Assembly: GCA_007134625.1 (NCBI GenBank)
Contig: SLKL01000376.1
Span: forward strand, 1 to 12,946
Direction: 5' to 3'
Length of the DNA stretch: 12,946 nt
DNA from: Saprospiraceae bacterium
GTDB lineage: Bacteria > Bacteroidota > Bacteroidia > Chitinophagales > Saprospiraceae
The translations under genes and the position numbers were made by a program. The notes beneath the pieces were generated by a model. That model was not told the origin of the DNA. It saw nothing but the letters and a program-made list of their open reading frames with translations, and did not search any database. Below, piece by piece: positions 5,459 to 12,946 of this stretch (its first letter is position 1; each line of letters begins with the position of its first letter).

Positions 5459-8400
5459 ATGAGAAAGATTTACTTAGTAATTTGTTGTTTATTTATCTCG
5501 GCGGGGATGTGGGCACAGGTGACCACTTCTTCCATGTCAGGTAAAATATCATCCTTATCGGGTGAAGATTTAATTGGAGCGACAGTTGTAGCGACTCACG
5601 TTCCAACGGGTACTCAATACGGTACAACAACCAATATTAACGGTGTTTTCCAAATTGGAAATATGCGTGTTGGTGGACCATACAAAGTTGAGGTGTCATA
5701 TATTGGTTTCGAGACTGAAGTGATAGAGGATATTTTCCTTGCACTTGGTACCGGTGCGAATGTTGATGTAGTACTTATGGAAACGGGAATGGATTTAGGT
5801 GAAGTAGTTGTATCAGGCAGAATGGATGATGTTTTCAATTCCAGAAGGTCAGGTGCTGCGACTAGTATCAACACTGAAACCATTAATGCACTTCCTACTA
5901 TAAGCAGAAGTATTAATGATTTTACAAGGTTGACTCCACAATCTGTTGGAAACTCTTTTGCAGGTACAAACTCAAGATTTAACAACTACACCATTGATGG
6001 TAACATTTACAATAATAACTTTGGTCTTGGGAATGACCAATTTGCCGGTGGTAATCCGGTTTCATTGGACGCCATTGATCAGGTGAGTGTAAATCTTGCA
6101 CCATATGATGTTAGGCTATCCGGGTTTACAGGAGCTTCTGTAAATGCAGTTACCAGATCTGGCTCAAATAACTTTGAGGGATCTGTTTATTATTTCATGC
6201 AGAATGATCAAATGCAAGGGAATAAGGCCGGAGATGTTGCAGTGGACAGAGGAGATAGTGAGACTATTACATATGGTGTTCGTCTTGGTGGTCCAATAAT
6301 CAAAGATCGTTTGTTCTTCTTTGTGAGTTATGAACGAGAAGAGCAGGACACCCCTTCTTTTACTAAAAGAGCTGCAAGAGAGGGAGAAACCCCTGATGGG
6401 ATCAATATTTCAAGAGTTCCACTTTCTGAGGCAAATTTTGTAAGAGAGAGAATGAGAGAACTCTATGGTTATGAAACAGGTGCTCCCGATGGCTATCCTT
6501 TTGTAGATGAATCTGAAAGATTCAACATTCGTTTGGATTATAACATTAACATGGAACACAGATTGTCCCTAAGGTTTAATCACTTCACTTCTTTTAGAGA
6601 TGTTCCAACCAATGGTAATTCAATAAGATTTGTTTCAACGAGGTATAGAAATACATCTCGGCAAGGTATTGAGAATATAAATTTTAGAAATAATAACTAT
6701 ACTCAGGAAAGAGAAGTTACTTCATTTGTTGCTGAGTTAAACTCTGTTTTAGGAGATAATATTTCAAATCAATTCAATGTTGGTTATACAGCAGCTACTC
6801 CACAAAGAAGAGGAGTACCGGGCGGTCAAGATTTTCCTATGATTGAGGTTCTTGAGCCGGATGCATCAGGTAACCTATTGTACTATATGACTATGGGTAA
6901 TGAGCTATTTACCGTTGGTAACCTCCTAGAAAATAATACTTTTAATATTACCAATAATACAACTTTCTACAGAGGTGACCATACGATTACAGCCGGTGTT
7001 AATTTTGAATATATGACTTTTAATAATGCCTTCAACCCAACTTTCCATGGATGGTACAGGTTTATTGGTTATGATAACTTTGTAGATCATGTTATCAATC
7101 AAAATTTTGATAACCCTGATAATGCTCCAGCAGCCTTTGCACGTTCATTTGCTTTAGACGGTTCTACAAATCCTCCATTAGATGAGACGCAGTTTGGACA
7201 AATTGGTGTATATGTTCAGGATGAGTATCAAGTTAACAGAGACCTTACAGTCACTGCGGGATTAAGAGTTGATTTACCATTCTACCCGATTGATATCCCT
7301 AGAAACGAAAAACTGGATGAATTAAATAAGACCTTTGTAGGACCTGATGGTAATGAATTTGCACCTGATGTATCTGTATTTCCATCAGTTAATCCATTGT
7401 TCTCTCCAAGAGTTGGTTTTAATTACGATGTATTTGGTGACAGAAGTCTTCAGTTAAGAGGTGGAACGGGTATATTTTCCGGTAGAATACCATTTGTTTG
7501 GTTGTCCAATCAGGTGAATGGTTCAGGTGTTGTAAGAGGTGGTATTGGTTTTGAAGGTCAGGAAGTTTTAGATGCCGGTATTGTTTTCAATCCTGATCCA
7601 AATGCTTATGCTCCTGATAATCCTGAAGCAACCTTATCAAATGAGATCAACCTTACTGACGAAGATTTCAAATTGCCTCAGGTATGGAGAACTAATTTTG
7701 GAGCTGATGCACAATTGCCTTTGGGTATTCGCGCTACGGTTGATTTAATGTATAGTAGAGATATTTCTACCCCAATTGCATATAATCCTGTTTTAAGATC
7801 TCCAGAAGGAACCCTATCGGGTCCTGATCAAAGACCTTTTTGGGTAGAACAAGATGGTTTACCGGCCTATTCAAATGACCCGGATTTTAGAAATATTTTT
7901 TATCTGACCAATGCGGATGAAAAAGCTGATTATCTATCAGCTACTGTTCAATTATCTAAGTCTTTTGCAGGTGGTTTTGATGCAATGGTTGCATATACTT
8001 ACTCAAGATCAAGGGACCTTGATGCAGCTGGTGGTTCGCAGGCTATTTCACTTTGGCCAAATACAGTGCAAACCAATAGAAATGCTCCTGAACTTGGCTT
8101 TGCTGGTCATGATCAGCCCAATAGATTGATAGCGAACCTATCTTACAGAACCAATAATACTACCATAGGTGTTTTCTATGACGGTGGCAATGCAGGTAGG
8201 TTTAGTTATACTTATGCCGGCAACTTCGGTGACGGTTCTAACAGATTGATGTATATACCAAATGATGCGAATGAGTTGATTTTTAGCCCATTCTCCATTG
8301 GTGAGGAAGATGATCCTGATAGAATAAATTACACTCAGGATTTACAAGCACAACTTTTAAACGAATACATCGATCAGGATGATTACCTGAGTTCAAACAG

Positions 8401-8755
8401 AGGAAGTATCGCTGAAAGAAATGGAGCGGTAAGACCCTGGGTGCACAGGTTTGATTTGAGAATCCTTCAAGATATTAATCTTACGGGTGATGGTCAAAAC
8501 AGATTGCAGTTGTCATTGGATTTCTTAAACATTGGCAACATGTTCAACAGCGAGTGGGGTATCCCAGAAGTGCAATTTCAGGAAAACTTGTTAAGCCTTC
8601 ATGAAATTAATGACAATAATGAACCGGTTTACAGAATTAACTTTGTACCGGGTACTGAAGAAGTTCCTACTGAAACGTTCAGACTTAGTACATCCAATAT
8701 CTTGACTAATGCCTGGAGACTTCAGGTGGGTGTAAGATATATCTTCGGGAATTAA
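5459..8755 (+). CDS. Oar-like TonB-dependent outer-membrane receptor with carboxypeptidase-regulatory-like domain
   Basis: The 1098-residue product begins with a Sec signal peptide (MRKIYLVICC..., cleavage after A19). Residues about 25-110 are a carboxypeptidase-regulatory-like beta-sandwich (GATVVATHVPTGTQYGTTT, then GVFQIGNMRVGGPYKVEVSYIGF), ending in GEVVVSG. Next comes a TonB plug (about 130-240) with ISRSINDFTRLTP, the NNYTIDGNIYNNNFG stretch and ASVNAVTRSGSNNFEGSVYY, all typical of the Oar group first named in Myxococcus. The remainder is a beta-barrel ending with an outer-membrane insertion strand (LQVGVRYIFGN). It probably imports, or helps secrete, an unknown ligand using TonB energy. 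No SusD-like partner follows, which agrees with Oar rather than SusC. It is a single-gene unit with its own promoter and terminator. Confidence 0.9.
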   Translation: MRKIYLVICCLFISAGMWAQVTTSSMSGKISSLSGEDLIGATVVATHVPTGTQYGTTTNINGVFQIGNMRVGGPYKVEVSYIGFETEVIEDIFLALGTGANVDVVLMETGMDLGEVVVSGRMDDVFNSRRSGAATSINTETINALPTISRSINDFTRLTPQSVGNSFAGTNSRFNNYTIDGNIYNNNFGLGNDQFAGGNPVSLDAIDQVSVNLAPYDVRLSGFTGASVNAVTRSGSNNFEGSVYYFMQNDQMQGNKAGDVAVDRGDSETITYGVRLGGPIIKDRLFFFVSYEREEQDTPSFTKRAAREGETPDGINISRVPLSEANFVRERMRELYGYETGAPDGYPFVDESERFNIRLDYNINMEHRLSLRFNHFTSFRDVPTNGNSIRFVSTRYRNTSRQGIENINFRNNNYTQEREVTSFVAELNSVLGDNISNQFNVGYTAATPQRRGVPGGQDFPMIEVLEPDASGNLLYYMTMGNELFTVGNLLENNTFNITNNTTFYRGDHTITAGVNFEYMTFNNAFNPTFHGWYRFIGYDNFVDHVINQNFDNPDNAPAAFARSFALDGSTNPPLDETQFGQIGVYVQDEYQVNRDLTVTAGLRVDLPFYPIDIPRNEKLDELNKTFVGPDGNEFAPDVSVFPSVNPLFSPRVGFNYDVFGDRSLQLRGGTGIFSGRIPFVWLSNQVNGSGVVRGGIGFEGQEVLDAGIVFNPDPNAYAPDNPEATLSNEINLTDEDFKLPQVWRTNFGADAQLPLGIRATVDLMYSRDISTPIAYNPVLRSPEGTLSGPDQRPFWVEQDGLPAYSNDPDFRNIFYLTNADEKADYLSATVQLSKSFAGGFDAMVAYTYSRSRDLDAAGGSQAISLWPNTVQTNRNAPELGFAGHDQPNRLIANLSYRTNNTTIGVFYDGGNAGRFSYTYAGNFGDGSNRLMYIPNDANELIFSPFSIGEEDDPDRINYTQDLQAQLLNEYIDQDDYLSSNRGSIAERNGAVRPWVHRFDLRILQDINLTGDGQNRLQLSLDFLNIGNMFNSEWGIPEVQFQENLLSLHEINDNNEPVYRINFVPGTEEVPTETFRLSTSNILTNAWRLQVGVRYIFGN

Positions 8756-8786
8756 TACCTGAGTTTATAAGATTGAATGTAATATC

Positions 8787-8826
8787 AAAGGGTGAATTTC
8801 AAATTAGAAGTTCACCCTTTTTTCAT
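8787..8826 (+). terminator. Intrinsic terminator after the receptor gene
   Basis: AAAGGGTGAA (8787-8796) pairs perfectly with TTCACCCTTT (8811-8820) across a 14-nt loop, and the T-run continues to 8823 within a T-rich stretch. It starts 31 nt after the receptor stop codon and separates the receptor from the GDPD operon. Confidence 0.85.
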
Positions 8827-8834
8827 TATTTTAG

Positions 8835-8866
8835 TTGACTTATTTCCTATTTTTTTCTTACCTTTA
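8835..8866 (+). promoter_or_regulatory. Probable promoter of the GDPD/surface-protein operon
   Basis: TTG at 8835-8837, a 21-nt spacer and TACCTTTA at 8859-8866 match the -33/-7 consensus with one mismatch in the last base of the box. Transcription would begin near 8872, which favours the ATG at 8887 over that at 8872 as the start of the first gene. Confidence 0.4.
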
Positions 8867-8886
8867 TCCATATGCATGTTGATCAA

Positions 8887-9861
8887 ATGAGTAAACTATC
8901 TGCTAACCACTTTAGGAATCTCGCTGCGATCTTTGGATTGCTGATGGTTTTTATATTCTCAGCTTGTGGGAGTGAGACAGGAGAAGTAAGCGATTCCGCA
9001 GAAAGTGCAGAACCAATTGAGACTGTATCGGATACGGTAGTTGACAACTATTATTTCTCAGTAGAATCCATTTATGACTTTTTTGATCTTACAAATATAC
9101 AGCCATATCTAATCAGTGCGCACAGGGGTTCGCGTTACTATTCGGGCTGGCCGGAGAATTGTATAGAGTCTTTTGAATACATCATGAGTAAAGCTCCTGC
9201 GATAATTGAATTCGATATCCGTATAAGTAAGGATTCGGTTTTGTTTTTATTGCATGATGAAACATTGGACAGGACAACTACCGGCACAGGAAAGGCAGAG
9301 CATTACACCATTGACGAAATACTCTCTTTAAACCTTAAAGACGCTGACGGCAATCTTACCGACTTTCATCCTAGCTTGCTGCGAGATGCATTGGAGTGGG
9401 GTAGAGGAAGGAGCATCCTGAAACTGGATATTAAACGAAATGTTCCCTTTCAGATGGTGATTGATGAGGTGAGGGCTACAGAATCAGAGCATCATGTTAT
9501 AATTATTGTTTACAGTGTTGATGCTGCAAGAATCATTCATCGACTTGCTCCGGATTTAATGATCAGCTTGCCTATAAGAAATGAAGACGAATTAGAGAGG
9601 TTTATAGCTTCAGGTTTGCCGGCCAATCGTGTACTTGCCTTTACCGGTACGCGCCTTACCAATCAAATAGTCTTTGATCGCTTAAATGAAATGGGTATTC
9701 CCTCTATTCAGGGAACTATAGGAAACCTGGACAGGCAAGCCATGAGCAAAGGCTTTGAAAATATATTAGAAATTTACAATCAGGGAGCGAGTATGATTGC
9801 CACTGATTACCCTATTGAATTATACGAATATTTAGTTTCTCAATCACTCATAAAAAATTAA
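8887..9861 (+). CDS. Glycerophosphodiester phosphodiesterase (GDPD) lipoprotein
   Basis: From the ATG at 8887 the protein has 324 residues. A lipoprotein signal (basic start, hydrophobic core, lipobox FSAC) gives a lipidated C27, followed by an acidic, serine-rich linker, so it is predicted to sit on a membrane outside the cytoplasm. The GDPD barrel runs from about residue 74 (ISAHRG, H79) through WPENCIESF (E90) and IEFDIR (metal ligands E108, D110) to LLHDETLDRTTTGTG (second catalytic H123). The later metal/lysine motif reads LKLDIK (D181, K183) rather than the commoner glutamate form, and the domain ends with MIATDYP. The family cleaves glycerophosphodiesters to glycerol-3-phosphate and an alcohol. 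An upstream in-frame ATG at 8872 would add MHVDQ; an acidic residue there is unusual for a signal n-region and the promoter is too close. The next gene starts 4 nt after the stop. Confidence 0.87.
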   Translation: MSKLSANHFRNLAAIFGLLMVFIFSACGSETGEVSDSAESAEPIETVSDTVVDNYYFSVESIYDFFDLTNIQPYLISAHRGSRYYSGWPENCIESFEYIMSKAPAIIEFDIRISKDSVLFLLHDETLDRTTTGTGKAEHYTIDEILSLNLKDADGNLTDFHPSLLRDALEWGRGRSILKLDIKRNVPFQMVIDEVRATESEHHVIIIVYSVDAARIIHRLAPDLMISLPIRNEDELERFIASGLPANRVLAFTGTRLTNQIVFDRLNEMGIPSIQGTIGNLDRQAMSKGFENILEIYNQGASMIATDYPIELYEYLVSQSLIKN

Positions 9862-9865
9862 TACT

Positions 9866-12805
9866 ATGTTCAAAAAAATTACTTTAATTCTTACACTTGT
9901 TATGTTAGGCTTAGGATGGACAAAAGCTCAGGATAACGTTTTACACACTGTTGAGGTGTTTAGTCATGTTTATGACCCTGTTGAAATTACAATCTCTTCC
10001 GGTGATACGGTCAGATGGGTCAACATGCAGGGCAACCATAATGTGAACGGTTCACAAAGTGTATTCCCTGATAATCCCGAAGGCTTTTTTAGTGGTCCTG
10101 CACAAGGGGGAAATTGGGAGTATGAATTTATTTTTACTATACCCGGTCAGTACGACTATCAATGTGATCCACATATAGGATTCGACATGTTTGGTGTAGT
10201 CACTGTAGAAGGACCGCCTGTAGCTGATTGGATAAATCCACCAATGGATACAACTATTAGTTGTGAAGAAGCACTGAATTGGGTAGCCGGCCAATTAGAG
10301 TACACCAATAATGCAGATGGTGATGATGAAATCAGCGGATCCGTTGAGGGTGAAATTAGTGGGAATTTTGATACATGCGGAGGTGAATTAATGGCTACAT
10401 GGTCTTTTACAGATCAATTTGACCGCACTATTGAACACAGTCAAACTGTTACCGTACTTCCAGCCGAAATGGCTAATTGGATAGATCCACCAGGAAATAT
10501 TACTATCAGCTGTGAAGATGCCGGGGATTTTGAAATTCCGGACCTTGAGTACAATAACTTTTATTTTGAAGATTGTGAGATAAGTGGTTCTATTAGTCCT
10601 GAAGTTGTTGGTAATGTTGATGATTGCGGTATTACCATAGTCGCCACCTGGTTGTTTACTGATGTTTGCGGGAGAATCATTGAACATGTGCAGGAAATTA
10701 GCATAGAAGAAGAAGAGTCAGCTTATACTTTTGTAAATATGATGCAGCTTCGCGAAAATGACTCCCTTGGTGTGCCGCTCTTAATTGATGATTCAGTATC
10801 TGTTGCAGGAATAGTTTACGGAATTAATCTCAGACCATCCGGATTGGAATTTACTATCATCAATGAGGACAATATAGGAGTTGGTATTTTTCATCCTAAT
10901 GAAAATCTGGGCTATACCGTACAAGAAGGCGACCTGTTAGAGGTCAGGGGTGTAGTTTCTCAATTCCGCGGTCTTACCCAAATAAGCGCTCACGAGATTG
11001 ATCTTGTTTCTGAAGACAATGAACTTGTCGATCCCATTGTAGTGACTGAATTGGGAGAGGAGACAGAGTCGTCACTTGTCAGATTGGAAGGCGTTACAAT
11101 TGTCAATCCTGAAGATTGGCCCAACCCGGGCAGTGCCGCCAATTTATTCCTTGAAAACGAACACGGTACTTTTGAAATGAGAATACAGGCAGCCCATGAT
11201 CTGGGCGATAATCCACCTGAGGGTGAGTTTGATTTTACAGGTTTAGGTAGCCAATTTACTACTAGTGTTCCTGCAGATGACGGATATCGAGTATTGCCAA
11301 GATACAGATCAGACCTTGGATTAGAAGAAGATGAATACCTAATTGTTGAAATTCCTGAATTAAGGGAAAACACTCCTGATTTTGAGCCGGTATTGCTGGG
11401 TGAAAAAGTTCAAACTACTGCGGTTGTCTATGGTGTTAATCTCAGACCTCAGGGACTTGAGTTTACTATTATAGATGAGAACAACGTGGGAGTTGGTGTC
11501 TTTAGACCAAGCGGAAATCTCGATTATGAGGTAAATGAAGGAGATAGAATTACCGTCAGAGGAACAGTCAGTCAATTCAGAGGTCTTACACAAATCAATG
11601 TGGATGAAATAGAGCTGATCTCGGAAAACAACGAATTGGTTGATCCCGCAGTAGTTACAGAATTAAACGAAGAGACGGAATCATCCCTTGTGATGGTGGA
11701 GGATGTGGTGCTGGTTAATCCTGAGGACTGGCCATCACCTGGTTCTGCAGCTAATTTAACTGTAGAAAATCAAGACGGTCAATTTGAAATCAGGGTAGCG
11801 GCAGCAGTAAACCTTGGTTTTAATCCACCGGAAGGGGAATTTGATCTAATAGGTATTGGAGGCCAATTTTCCTCAAGTACTCCACCTAATGACGGATATC
11901 GCATTATGCCTCGCTATGCCGAAGATCTCGGCTTAGATCTTTCAGATCCCTACACAGAGGTCACTATGCCTGAATTGCGAGAAAATGATGCAGATGGAAG
12001 ACCTGTATTACTTGGACAGCCTGTATCGGTAACAGCCGTAGTTTATGGAATTAATTTCAGACCACAGGGTTTGCAATTCACTTTAATTGATGAGAACAAT
12101 GTTGGAGTAAGCATTTTCAGACCTTCAGGAAATCTCGATTATGAAGTGACAGAAGGGGATATGATCAATGTAAAAGGGATTGTAGATGAGTTCCGCGGAC
12201 TCACCCAAATTAATCCCGATGAAATTGAATTGATTTCTCAGGGTAATGAATTGGTTGAGCCGAGGGTTGTTACTGAATTAAGTGAAGAAACCGAATCTTC
12301 CTTGATTAAATTAGAGGATCTTACGATACTTAATCCTGAGGATTGGCCAAGTCCCGGTTCTGCTGCAAATATCAATGTAAACAATGAGTTTGGGACTTTT
12401 ACCTGGAGGATACAAGCGGCTAATAATCTTGGTGAAGATGTACCTATGAATTTCGATCTTGTAGGTATTGGTGCCCAATTCACCACCGCTGTTCCTGCGG
12501 AGGGCGGATATCAAATTATCGCGAGATATGCTGATGATATAATGGAAATCACCTCAGTCGATGATTTATTCAATACGCTTGATGTAAAAGTGTATCCCGT
12601 TCCTGCTTCGGACTATCTGTTTATCGAAGCTGAGAAGGTGATCAATAGTGTACGAATATTCGACATGACAGGAAAACTGATACGAGAGATCCCTGCAAAC
12701 AGCAATCGTCTTTCTGTGGAGTTTAATGACTTGACTTCAGGAAATTATTTGTTGGAGGTAAATGGTAAGGAAGGAAGTGCGGTGATGAATGTGGTGGTGA
12801 ACTAG
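9866..12805 (+). CDS. T9SS-exported mosaic surface protein: cupredoxin, HYR-like pair, triple OB-like repeat
   Basis: The 979-residue product has a Sec signal peptide (cleavage near KAQ-D, 20-22). Residues about 25-115 are a plastocyanin-like cupredoxin domain with a complete type-1 copper site: H58 (GNHNV), C100, H103 and M108, spaced C-x2-H-x4-M as in plastocyanin. Two HYR-like domains follow (about 118-197 and 202-281), each with ISCE and TW.FTD signatures. Three repeats of about 200 residues (287-486, 492-691, 696-892) each start near LREN and contain VYG.N.RP.GL.FT and PEDWP.PGSAAN, resembling tandem OB-fold modules. The C-terminus (about 903-979) is a type A T9SS sorting domain (VKVYPVPASDYL, GNYLLEV). 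It should be secreted through the outer membrane and attached to the surface or released. The gene lies 4 nt behind the GDPD gene, so co-expression is likely. Overall function is unknown; copper binding is inferred from ligands alone. Confidence 0.87.
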   Translation: MFKKITLILTLVMLGLGWTKAQDNVLHTVEVFSHVYDPVEITISSGDTVRWVNMQGNHNVNGSQSVFPDNPEGFFSGPAQGGNWEYEFIFTIPGQYDYQCDPHIGFDMFGVVTVEGPPVADWINPPMDTTISCEEALNWVAGQLEYTNNADGDDEISGSVEGEISGNFDTCGGELMATWSFTDQFDRTIEHSQTVTVLPAEMANWIDPPGNITISCEDAGDFEIPDLEYNNFYFEDCEISGSISPEVVGNVDDCGITIVATWLFTDVCGRIIEHVQEISIEEEESAYTFVNMMQLRENDSLGVPLLIDDSVSVAGIVYGINLRPSGLEFTIINEDNIGVGIFHPNENLGYTVQEGDLLEVRGVVSQFRGLTQISAHEIDLVSEDNELVDPIVVTELGEETESSLVRLEGVTIVNPEDWPNPGSAANLFLENEHGTFEMRIQAAHDLGDNPPEGEFDFTGLGSQFTTSVPADDGYRVLPRYRSDLGLEEDEYLIVEIPELRENTPDFEPVLLGEKVQTTAVVYGVNLRPQGLEFTIIDENNVGVGVFRPSGNLDYEVNEGDRITVRGTVSQFRGLTQINVDEIELISENNELVDPAVVTELNEETESSLVMVEDVVLVNPEDWPSPGSAANLTVENQDGQFEIRVAAAVNLGFNPPEGEFDLIGIGGQFSSSTPPNDGYRIMPRYAEDLGLDLSDPYTEVTMPELRENDADGRPVLLGQPVSVTAVVYGINFRPQGLQFTLIDENNVGVSIFRPSGNLDYEVTEGDMINVKGIVDEFRGLTQINPDEIELISQGNELVEPRVVTELSEETESSLIKLEDLTILNPEDWPSPGSAANINVNNEFGTFTWRIQAANNLGEDVPMNFDLVGIGAQFTTAVPAEGGYQIIARYADDIMEITSVDDLFNTLDVKVYPVPASDYLFIEAEKVINSVRIFDMTGKLIREIPANSNRLSVEFNDLTSGNYLLEVNGKEGSAVMNVVVN
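10217..10708 (+). repeat. Two in-gene HYR-like domain repeats
   Basis: Codons 118-197 and 202-281 of the surface-protein gene encode two related domains (shared words W.(N/D)PP, TISCE, LEY.N, EISGS, ATW.FTD, IEH.Q). The second has four cysteines (216, 237, 254, 268) and the first only two (133, 171). Confidence 0.7.
10724..12541 (+). repeat. Triple ~615-bp in-gene repeat encoding OB-like modules
   Basis: Three in-frame copies begin near 10724, 11339 and 11951; the LREN word recurs at residues 295, 499 and 704, a period of 204-205 residues. By hand count over 62 aligned residues of the first half, copies 2 and 3 share about 77% and copies 1 and 2 about 66%. Synonymous sites differ widely, so the duplications are old and the copies are held similar at protein level. 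Confidence 0.85.
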
Positions 12806-12946
12806 CCGGTTCGACTCCGCTCACCGGCCTGTGTGTGCGGCTTACCTGCCTGTGTGTGCGGCTCACCGACCTGTGTGTGACTCATTGGCTTGTGTGTTGC
12901 TCCCGGTCTGCGGAACACCCTTTCGCGGTTGGTGATTGGAACACCA
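12802..12946 (-). CDS. Possible partial reverse-strand frame with heptapeptide repeats (doubtful)
   Basis: On the reverse strand a frame enters from the right edge and stays open for 47 codons to a TAG (complement of 12802-12804) that overlaps the stop codon of the surface-protein gene. It contains period-7 units HTQVGEP, HTQAGKP and HTQAGER near its end, preceded by a basic stretch (TNRERVFRRPG). Codon use is GC-rich, unlike the neighbours. Stop codons are rare in such GC-rich DNA and the + strand is also open over much of it (as HRPVCAA-like units), so this may be noncoding repeat DNA that merely reads open. I list it only because it is visible and incomplete. Confidence 0.2.
   Translation of the reverse strand, partial: GVPITNRERVFRRPGATHKPMSHTQVGEPHTQAGKPHTQAGERSRTG
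12805..12946. repeat. GC-rich degenerate 19-21-bp tandem repeat
   Basis: Immediately after the surface-protein stop codon the composition jumps to 61% G+C (86 of 141 bases). Units start at 12822, 12843, 12864 and 12883 with lengths 21, 21, 19 and 19; the core CTGTGTGTGCGGCT is identical in the first two and decays in the later ones. GCCGGT (12805-12810) and ACCGGC (12823-12828) could form a 6-bp stem, without a following T-run. A second word, GGAACACC, occurs at 12912 and 12938 at the window edge, so the repeat region probably continues outside. Confidence 0.75.

Noticed and set aside
5614..5985. 123-codon open frame on the - strand inside the receptor gene
   Set aside because: It lies wholly inside a well-supported coding region and its product shows no domain-like features; a mirror of the real gene.
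7911..8129. 72-codon + strand frame inside the receptor gene
   Set aside because: Out-of-frame within a continuous beta-barrel coding sequence, with no recognisable features.
5459..8755. SusC of a polysaccharide utilisation locus
   Set aside because: No SusD gene or glycoside hydrolase follows, and the plug motifs fit the Oar-like group better.
8872..8886. Upstream ATG adding MHVDQ to the GDPD lipoprotein
   Set aside because: It would coincide with the predicted transcription start and place an aspartate in the signal n-region; the ATG at 8887 gives a normal lipoprotein signal.
10990..11373. 127-codon - strand frame (and a similar one at 12238-12486) inside the surface-protein repeats
   Set aside because: They resemble each other only because they mirror the same repeated + strand coding sequence; serine/proline-rich low-complexity products.
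12805..12828. tRNA T-arm-like motif GGTTCGACTCC at the right edge
   Set aside because: The T-stem pairs imperfectly and the bases upstream, where anticodon and D arms should be, are the coding 3' end of the surface-protein gene. Treated as part of the GC-rich repeat.

Overview
The window looks like chromosomal DNA of a Bacteroidota bacterium, probably an environmental Cytophagia/Saprospiria-type lineage; placement below phylum is a guess. The evidence is: AT-rich genes without Shine-Dalgarno sequences; several upstream boxes matching the Bacteroidota sigma-factor consensus TAnnTTTG (470, 4336 and 5422 on +, 4301 on -); an Oar-like TonB-dependent outer-membrane receptor; and a secreted protein ending in a type A type-IX-secretion (T9SS) sorting domain. 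I see no tRNA, rRNA, CRISPR array, phage gene or transposase.

Layout. 1-178 (-): 5' part of a small membrane protein running off the left edge. 179-500: spacer with no gene. 501-2870 (+): a two-gene unit, an exported endonuclease/exonuclease/phosphatase (EEP) protein and a PIF1/RecD-like helicase, followed by an unlisted 44-residue single-span membrane peptide (2911-3045). 3144-3728 (+): a MiaE-type di-iron tRNA hydroxylase. 3894-4265 (-): an eIF1/SUI1 (YciH-like) protein, divergent from 4373-5305 (+), a CtlX-type guanidino-modifying hydrolase; their promoters lie back to back. 5459-8755 (+): the Oar-like receptor, with a strong promoter framed by a perfect 11-bp inverted repeat and a clear intrinsic terminator after it. 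8887-12805 (+): a two-gene unit with a 4-nt gap, a glycerophosphodiester phosphodiesterase lipoprotein and a 979-residue mosaic surface protein (type-1 copper cupredoxin domain, two HYR-like domains, three ~200-residue OB-like repeats, T9SS tail). 12806-12946: a GC-rich (61%) degenerate 19-21-bp tandem repeat unlike everything else here.

How the genes fit together. Most are ordinary housekeeping or envelope genes. The cell-surface block (5459-12805) is the coherent part: a TonB-dependent receptor, then a separately terminated and separately promoted operon for one predicted lipid-anchored and one T9SS-exported protein. I found no recognisable defence, secondary-metabolite or mobile system. 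The points most worth following are the copper/OB-repeat surface protein and its GDPD partner, the inverted repeat at the receptor promoter, and the GC-rich repeat at the right edge, which in one reverse frame reads as heptapeptide repeats.
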